Assembly (NCBI RefSeq): GCF_028640845.1 | Contig: NC_080542.1 | Span: 149,171,298-149,235,297 of the forward strand | Length of the DNA: 64,000 nucleotides | Reading direction: 5' to 3' | DNA from: Ahaetulla prasina | Lineage: Eukaryota; Chordata; Lepidosauria; Squamata; Colubridae | Shown here: one piece after another, positions 63,001-64,000 of the stretch | Position numbering within the stretch: position 1 is the first letter of the stretch | Layout of the letters: each line of letters starts with the position of its first letter | Program-made: the position numbers and the translations under genes | Notes under the pieces: model-generated | What the model saw: the letters and a program-made list of their open reading frames with translations, nothing else | Told to the model about the DNA's origin: nothing | The model's database searches: none

Positions 63001-63956
63001 CAGGTTCCAAGCGTGGTTGTCCGATGATGATGATGCCAAGGTCTTTGGTGATCTACCTTGAGCTCCTCCTCCTCCTCCTGCCTTCCTCCTTCCTTTTTTC
63101 TCCTTCCTCCTTCTCCTTCTCCCAGAGTGGAGCCCAGCCACCAGTCCTCTCCATGGCTTGCTCAACTGCCTGAAGGACATCCCCGTACCGAGACCACCGC
63201 CCACCCAAATCTTGCCAGGGAAACGAGGAGCAACAGGGGAGAAGGAGAGACGAAGAGGAGGAAGGCAAGGACGCTTTGGTAGGCCAAGGGTTGGGAGAAG
63301 ATGGTGAGCCTCAACCAGATAACAAGGGAAGAGTTCCCCAACCTTGGCAGTTTCCAGGAAGGTGGACTTCAGCTCCCAGAATTCCACAGTAGCCATTGAT
63401 AAGAATTCTGGGAGTTTAAGTCCACTCACCTTCAATTCACCAAGGTTGGGGGACTCCAAGCTATTTAGAACATACATAGGGAGGTCTACTCCGTCCCACA
63501 TTTCCAAATTTCAGCCCCAGCCATGCATCTCATTCTTCCCCAGATGTTGTGTTCCAACTTCCATCATCCCATCCCATCACCCCATCACACGGGCAGCTGC
63601 TAATCTGTAAACCAGGTTGGTTGAATATTTGATTCCCAAAGAGAGACACGGAAGCTCCCGAGAGCCCGGGTTGAGTGGGGAGGGGTCCTTAAGCGACCTT
63701 GGGAACAGCGTCTTCAACCAGAGCTTGAAAGTAACCCTAGGTCCCTTCGACTCCTGAACCCAGAGACCGCCTGCCTCTTCCTCCTTTCCTTGTCTCTTGC
63801 CAGGCCCACCATCCGATACTTGTCCTGCCCAACAATCAGAAGCTGGCCTCAGGGAAAAGCCAGCTCAGCAATCCTTCCTGCCCCAGGGATATGCCAATGG
63901 GCACCACGAGAGACAGCTGTCAGGGCGGAAAGTGGAGACAGTGATGGGGCAGAAAG
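41017..63956 (+). CDS. KRBA1: Gene D: KRBA1-like KRAB-A domain protein (5' part, runs off window)
   Basis: Model of 14 coding exons: 41017-41082, 42137-42311, 46871-46993, 51040-51135, 51419-51550, 53482-53649, 54751-54891, 55272-55460, 56584-56760, 61509-61667, 61836-61964, 62430-62564, 63126-63278, 63804-63956; the gene continues beyond 64 kb. All junctions from exon 2 on are phase 1. A canonical KRAB A box (VTFEDVAV...EVMLE) is followed by low-complexity exons, several with a leucine motif ([31 protein letters not shown]) typical of KRBA1 repeats. No zinc fingers, as in KRBA1. Neighbouring ZNF398/282-like genes match human 7q36.1. KRBA1's function is poorly known; a nuclear co-regulator role is inferred from the KRAB box. 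Small exons may have been missed, especially in the 4.7-kb intron at 56.8-61.5 kb. Confidence 0.8.
41400..41565 (+). repeat. GGA-rich purine tract
   Basis: AGGAGGAAG-type purine tract; long open frames through it are artefacts. Confidence 0.85.
41610..41735 (+). mobile_element. Tigger-like MITE, 3' part
   Basis: 'gcaagaaaggtcataaaac' to 'gtagcttgaggactagctg'. Confidence 0.55.
41943..42030 (-). mobile_element. CR1 LINE 3'-end fragment
   Basis: 'aatcataggattggaaggga', then 'ccttggaggtcatctagtc', the classic antisense CR1 3' end. Confidence 0.7.
42137..42311 (+). CDS. KRBA1: KRBA1 exon 2: KRAB A box
   Basis: 175 bp after GGGTGCAG: 18 lead residues, then [20 protein letters not shown] and [15 protein letters not shown]. 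Unlike genes A-C, the DV and MLE positions needed for TRIM28 binding are kept. Donor CTTG|GTGAGT, phase 1. Confidence 0.9.
42630..43060. repeat. Hammerhead-like repeat array (copy 1)
   Basis: One minus and three plus units. The plus unit at about 42726 reads GGCA-CTGATGA ... GAAAGATC-TGCC, where GGCA and TGCC can pair as stem I. Confidence 0.65.
43077..43216 (+). repeat. CTCTC, GTT and ATT microsatellites
   Basis: (CTCTC)n, then about 17 GTT and about 15 ATT units. Longer than in the duplicate copy at 44943-45052. Translated runs of V, I or N here are not protein. Confidence 0.95.
43210..44341 (-). mobile_element. CR1/L2-group LINE 3' half (duplicated copy)
   Basis: Minus strand RT C-terminal part ([15 protein letters not shown], then [11 protein letters not shown]) and 3' hairpin 'ccgccctgagtcc'. 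The 5' part is cut by the duplication breakpoint, so the apparent fusion with GA-rich sequence is not a gene. Confidence 0.85.
44490..44930. repeat. Hammerhead-like repeat array (copy 2)
   Basis: Duplicate of the array at 42630-43060 with a few substitutions. Confidence 0.65.
44943..45052 (+). repeat. CTCTC, GTT and ATT microsatellites (copy 2)
   Basis: Shorter version of 43077-43216, showing microsatellite length change since the duplication. Confidence 0.95.
45043..46780 (-). mobile_element. CR1/L2-group LINE, RT region intact
   Basis: One open frame (45248-46777, about 509 codons) covers the reverse transcriptase: [49 protein letters not shown], then the catalytic YTDD box and C-terminal part, and the 'gccctgagtcc' hairpin. 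The endonuclease is missing (5' truncation near 46,780), so it is immobile. An open RT frame suggests a recent insertion. Confidence 0.88.
46871..46993 (+). CDS. KRBA1: KRBA1 exon 3
   Basis: 123 bp, phase 1 to 1: [20 protein letters not shown], then [19 protein letters not shown]. Acceptor TTTTTCTGCACAG, donor CGTC|GTAAGA. It is in the KRAB B position but without B-box sequence. Confidence 0.65.
47100..47640. other. Intronic DNA, nothing recognised
   Basis: Moderately GC-rich intron sequence. Open frames overlap the LINE tail at the right and show no domain. Confidence 0.4.
47660..48170 (-). mobile_element. Snake LINE tail with (AATAG)n
   Basis: At least 13 GAATA units at 47667-47745 run into GAACA variants, then 'tatttgccaagtgtgattgg' and 'gctctcagtgtacataaaag'. 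The microsatellite sits at the 3' end of the antisense retroposon. Confidence 0.8.
48236..48610 (-). mobile_element. Tigger-like MITE copy
   Basis: 'actagtcctctacgtacaac' to 'gtaactttgaatggtcac', with all internal landmarks. Confidence 0.7.
48605..50172 (+). mobile_element. CR1/L2-group LINE with 5' inversion
   Basis: 48605-49330 encodes on the minus strand the APE endonuclease ([32 protein letters not shown]). 49380-50172 encodes on the plus strand the RT C-terminus ([20 protein letters not shown], then [15 protein letters not shown]) and ends with the hairpin and AAATAAAT tail. Endonuclease and RT ends facing opposite ways with one tail is the signature of twin priming. The RT catalytic core is missing. 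Confidence 0.8.
50523..50700 (-). mobile_element. Snake LINE tail with AATAG tract
   Basis: Four GAATA units, then 'ttattggccaagtgtgattg' and 'ggaatttgtcttggtgcag'. Confidence 0.75.
51040..51135 (+). CDS. KRBA1: KRBA1 exon 4
   Basis: 96 bp, phase 1 to 1: [20 protein letters not shown], then [12 protein letters not shown]. Strong acceptor CTCTTCCCCTCCCCCCAG, donor GAGG|GTACGA. Confidence 0.72.
51419..51550 (+). CDS. KRBA1: KRBA1 exon 5
   Basis: 132 bp, phase 1 to 1: [20 protein letters not shown], then [35 protein letters not shown] fits the leucine-repeat pattern of KRBA1. Donor CATG|GTGAGT. Confidence 0.78.
51598..51893 (+). mobile_element. hAT-type MITE with 8-bp TSD
   Basis: Ends 'cagaggtccccaatcc' and 'ggttggggaccactg' are inverted. 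Flanks gcctaggc (51590-51597) and gactaggc (51894-51901) match at 7 of 8. Confidence 0.8.
51932..52091 (+). mobile_element. hAT-type MITE
   Basis: 'caggggtcaccaacc' and 'cattcgggacccctg' ends; flanking 8-mers ttctattg and ctttattg match at 6 of 8. Confidence 0.65.
52230..52850 (+). mobile_element. Probable LTR fragment
   Basis: A TATA-like 'ggataaaaggc' (about 52690), an AATAAA (about 52810) and a downstream 'gggtttgtca' boundary are ordered like U3-R-U5. No retroviral gene and no second LTR recognised. Confidence 0.4.
52965..53470 (-). mobile_element. Possible LTR or repeat fragment
   Basis: Minus strand GAGGAAGAGG-rich sequence resembling part of the neighbouring element; boundaries unclear. 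Confidence 0.3.
53482..53649 (+). CDS. KRBA1: KRBA1 exon 6
   Basis: 168 bp, phase 1 to 1: [20 protein letters not shown], then a serine-rich stretch to GWKGT. Acceptor TCTTTCTTTCCAG, donor CAG|GTGGGT. Confidence 0.72.
53673..54000 (+). mobile_element. Tigger-like MITE copy
   Basis: Starts 'caggtagtcctcgacttacg', an intact 5' end; the right end is lost. Confidence 0.7.
54120..54540 (-). mobile_element. CR1 LINE 3'-end, two overlapping pieces
   Basis: 'gggaagggaccttagaggtc' and 'ccacaacttctggtggcaa' occur twice, as in antisense CR1 3' ends. Confidence 0.7.
54585..54693 (-). mobile_element. Tigger-like MITE fragment
   Basis: 'gccattgtaactttgaacgg' to 'ttgtaagtcgaggactgcg'. Confidence 0.6.
54751..54891 (+). 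CDS. KRBA1: KRBA1 exon 7
   Basis: 141 bp, phase 1 to 1: [20 protein letters not shown], then [17 protein letters not shown]. Acceptor CCTGCTGATGCAG, donor GATG|GTGAGT. Confidence 0.72.
55272..55460 (+). CDS. KRBA1: KRBA1 exon 8
   Basis: 189 bp, phase 1 to 1: [20 protein letters not shown], then [20 protein letters not shown] and a lysine-rich end. [12 protein letters not shown] matches the KRBA1 repeat start. Acceptor ACTCTTCTGCAG. Confidence 0.75.
55495..55560 (-). mobile_element. CR1 LINE 3'-end fragment
   Basis: 'ataacagagttggatgggat' and 'cggaggtcttctagtcca'. Confidence 0.6.
55570..56560. mobile_element. LINE-derived duplicated segment with snake LINE tail
   Basis: 'ctggctactagttata' through 'tcatctaagtcatttat' occurs twice (about 55595-55835 and 56325-56545), with the (ATTCT)n-tailed snake LINE end (about 55900-56072) between, in plus orientation. 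The duplicated part resembles antisense CR1 sequence ('cgaatttggatgagttcccc'). Confidence 0.55.
55985..56072 (+). repeat. (ATTCT)n microsatellite
   Basis: About 17 units, directly after 'tgtccaatcacacttggcca'. Confidence 0.95.
56584..56760 (+). CDS. KRBA1: KRBA1 exon 9
   Basis: 177 bp, phase 1 to 1: [20 protein letters not shown], then [20 protein letters not shown] and an arginine/glycine-rich end. [13 protein letters not shown] is the clearest KRBA1 repeat in the window. Acceptor TCCTCTCTTGCAG, donor CAAG|GTAAGT. Confidence 0.85.
56876..57252 (-). mobile_element. Tigger-like MITE copy
   Basis: 'cctcaacttacgaccacaac' at the left and 'ggacttcctgtag' at the right, with all landmarks. Confidence 0.7.
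57360..57560 (+). repeat. AATAACAGAATGACAGAATA-type repeats
   Basis: Imperfect short-period repeats of 'gaataacagaat' leading into the L1. Confidence 0.7.
57560..59905 (+). mobile_element. L1 LINE ORF2 C-terminal half, frameshifted
   Basis: Pieces in several frames: [27 protein letters not shown] (catalytic box), [56 protein letters not shown]. Several frameshifts and a MITE insertion at 58603 make it a pseudo-element. Confidence 0.85.
58603..58878 (+). mobile_element. hAT-type MITE inside the L1
   Basis: Ends cagaggtgggtttca and tgaaacccactactg pair at 13 of 15. Flanks tagaggta and gggaggta match at 6 of 8. The L1 frame resumes on the far side. Confidence 0.75.
59908..59985 (-). mobile_element. 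CR1 LINE 3'-end fragment
   Basis: 'gttggaagggaccttggagg', then 'tcttctagtcca'. Confidence 0.65.
59999..60292 (+). mobile_element. Tigger-like MITE copy
   Basis: 'cacacttatgaccgttgcag' to 'cagaaatggtgggctcaat'; the 5' end is missing. Confidence 0.65.
60293..60560 (-). mobile_element. LINE 3'-end fragment
   Basis: Antisense hairpin 'cccgcccttctccgaagac', then 'cccccaacaatctgggtcct' and 'gaacctgcagtaattgcaa', as at 23,320 and 24,765. Confidence 0.55.
60703..60905 (+). mobile_element. tRNA-derived SINE
   Basis: 'gtggcctagaggtggagct', 'gtaagttcgatcctagg', 'gacaggaagggcatccag'. Its tail ('aagggatt') is repeated at 61143-61180 after the next insertion, so the SINE was split. Confidence 0.72.
60905..61135 (+). 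mobile_element. BovB-like fragment inserted into the SINE
   Basis: 'gttgcgaagtcgtgtccgac' and 'cgcgaccccatggacaacg' are characteristic of BovB/Bov-A-type sequence. Flanked by 'aagggatt' on both sides. Confidence 0.6.
61340..61490 (+). mobile_element. tRNA-derived SINE joined to CR1 end
   Basis: 'ggtggctcagtggctaagac' (A box) and 'tagttcgaatccc' (B box), then 'ctagatgacctccaaggtcc', the CR1-type 3' end that would supply the LINE-recognised tail. Confidence 0.7.
61509..61667 (+). CDS. KRBA1: KRBA1 exon 10
   Basis: 159 bp, phase 1 to 1: [20 protein letters not shown], ending [10 protein letters not shown]. Starts with SUMO-type VKME. Acceptor GTCTGCAG, donor CAG|GTACAT. Confidence 0.72.
61836..61964 (+). 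CDS. KRBA1: KRBA1 exon 11
   Basis: 129 bp, phase 1 to 1: [20 protein letters not shown], ending [12 protein letters not shown] start as in the exons on either side. Acceptor GTCTGCAG, donor CGTG|GTAAGC. Confidence 0.76.
62040..62370 (+). repeat. GGAAA/GAAAG purine tract
   Basis: About 330 bp of AG-only sequence; frames in both directions are artefacts. Confidence 0.9.
62430..62564 (+). CDS. KRBA1: KRBA1 exon 12
   Basis: 135 bp, phase 1 to 1: [20 protein letters not shown], ending [13 protein letters not shown] start. Acceptor CTCCTTTCCCCAG, donor GCTG|GTAAGG. Confidence 0.76.
62565..63125 (+). other. KRBA1 intron, nothing recognised
   Basis: GC-moderate intron with no repeat or exon that I can support; a CCT-rich stretch precedes the next acceptor. 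Confidence 0.4.
63126..63278 (+). CDS. KRBA1: KRBA1 exon 13
   Basis: 153 bp, phase 1 to 1: [20 protein letters not shown], then [20 protein letters not shown] and an RRRGGRQGR basic end. A clear KRBA1 repeat. Acceptor CTTCTCCCAG, donor TTTG|GTAGGC. Confidence 0.85.
63804..63956 (+). CDS. KRBA1: KRBA1 exon 14
   Basis: 153 bp, phase 1 to 1: [20 protein letters not shown], ending KVETVMGQK. Acceptor CCTTGTCTCTTGCCAG, donor AAAG|GTAAGT, so the gene continues past the window. Confidence 0.75.
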
Positions 63957-64000
63957 GTAAGTTCCATCAACAGGAGAAGCCTTGAAGATCCAGCTTGTTC

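Noticed and set aside
1..64000. CRISPR array, operon or prokaryotic system
   Set aside because: Intron-exon structure, LINEs and SINEs show vertebrate DNA; regular repeats here are microsatellites and dispersed elements.

Overview
This is vertebrate nuclear DNA, almost certainly from a squamate and most likely an advanced snake. The evidence is intron-rich genes with CpG-rich promoters, CR1/L2-type, L1, RTE/BovB and R4-type LINE pieces, tRNA-derived SINEs, and several (AATAG)n/(ATTCT)n tracts attached to one retroposon tail, a microsatellite-seeding pattern described for snake genomes. Nothing prokaryotic or organellar is present.

Four multi-exon genes can be assembled from splice signals and conserved reading phase. 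Gene A (+, about 2.1-12.8 kb) has a DUF3669-type N-terminus, an atypical KRAB box, acidic linker exons and a C2H2 zinc-finger terminal exon. Gene B (+, about 15.9-28.1 kb) is a paralogue with the same N-terminus, but its terminal exon is a Tigger transposase ORF instead of zinc fingers. Gene C (-, about 38.4-31.0 kb) is a complete DUF3669-KRAB gene with nine zinc fingers, resembling ZNF282/ZNF398. Gene D (+, from 41.0 kb past the window end) looks like KRBA1: a canonical KRAB A box followed by a series of phase-1 exons carrying LLxCLKD repeats. The company of DUF3669-KRAB genes and KRBA1 matches the human 7q36.1 cluster (ZNF398, ZNF282, ZNF777, ZNF746, KRBA1). B and C converge; C and D diverge.

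Inside the last intron of gene A lies a pogo-type DNA transposon with an intact 431-codon transposase. It has been invaded by two hAT-type MITEs and a solo LTR, yet the ORF is open, on the gene's strand, and preceded by a splice acceptor in the phase that gene A's KRAB exons need. Genes A and B may therefore both be KRAB-transposase fusions, using different transposase families. Gene B's transposase has lost its second catalytic aspartate.

The introns and intergenic DNA are packed with repeats: about 18 copies of a Tigger-like MITE (ends CAGGTAGTCCTCGACTTAC), arrays of a short repeat with hammerhead-ribozyme-like core motifs, a recent 1.86-kb tandem duplication in KRBA1 intron 2, and a LINE with a 5' inversion. 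Exon boundaries come from reading splice sites and phase by eye; no transcript evidence was available.
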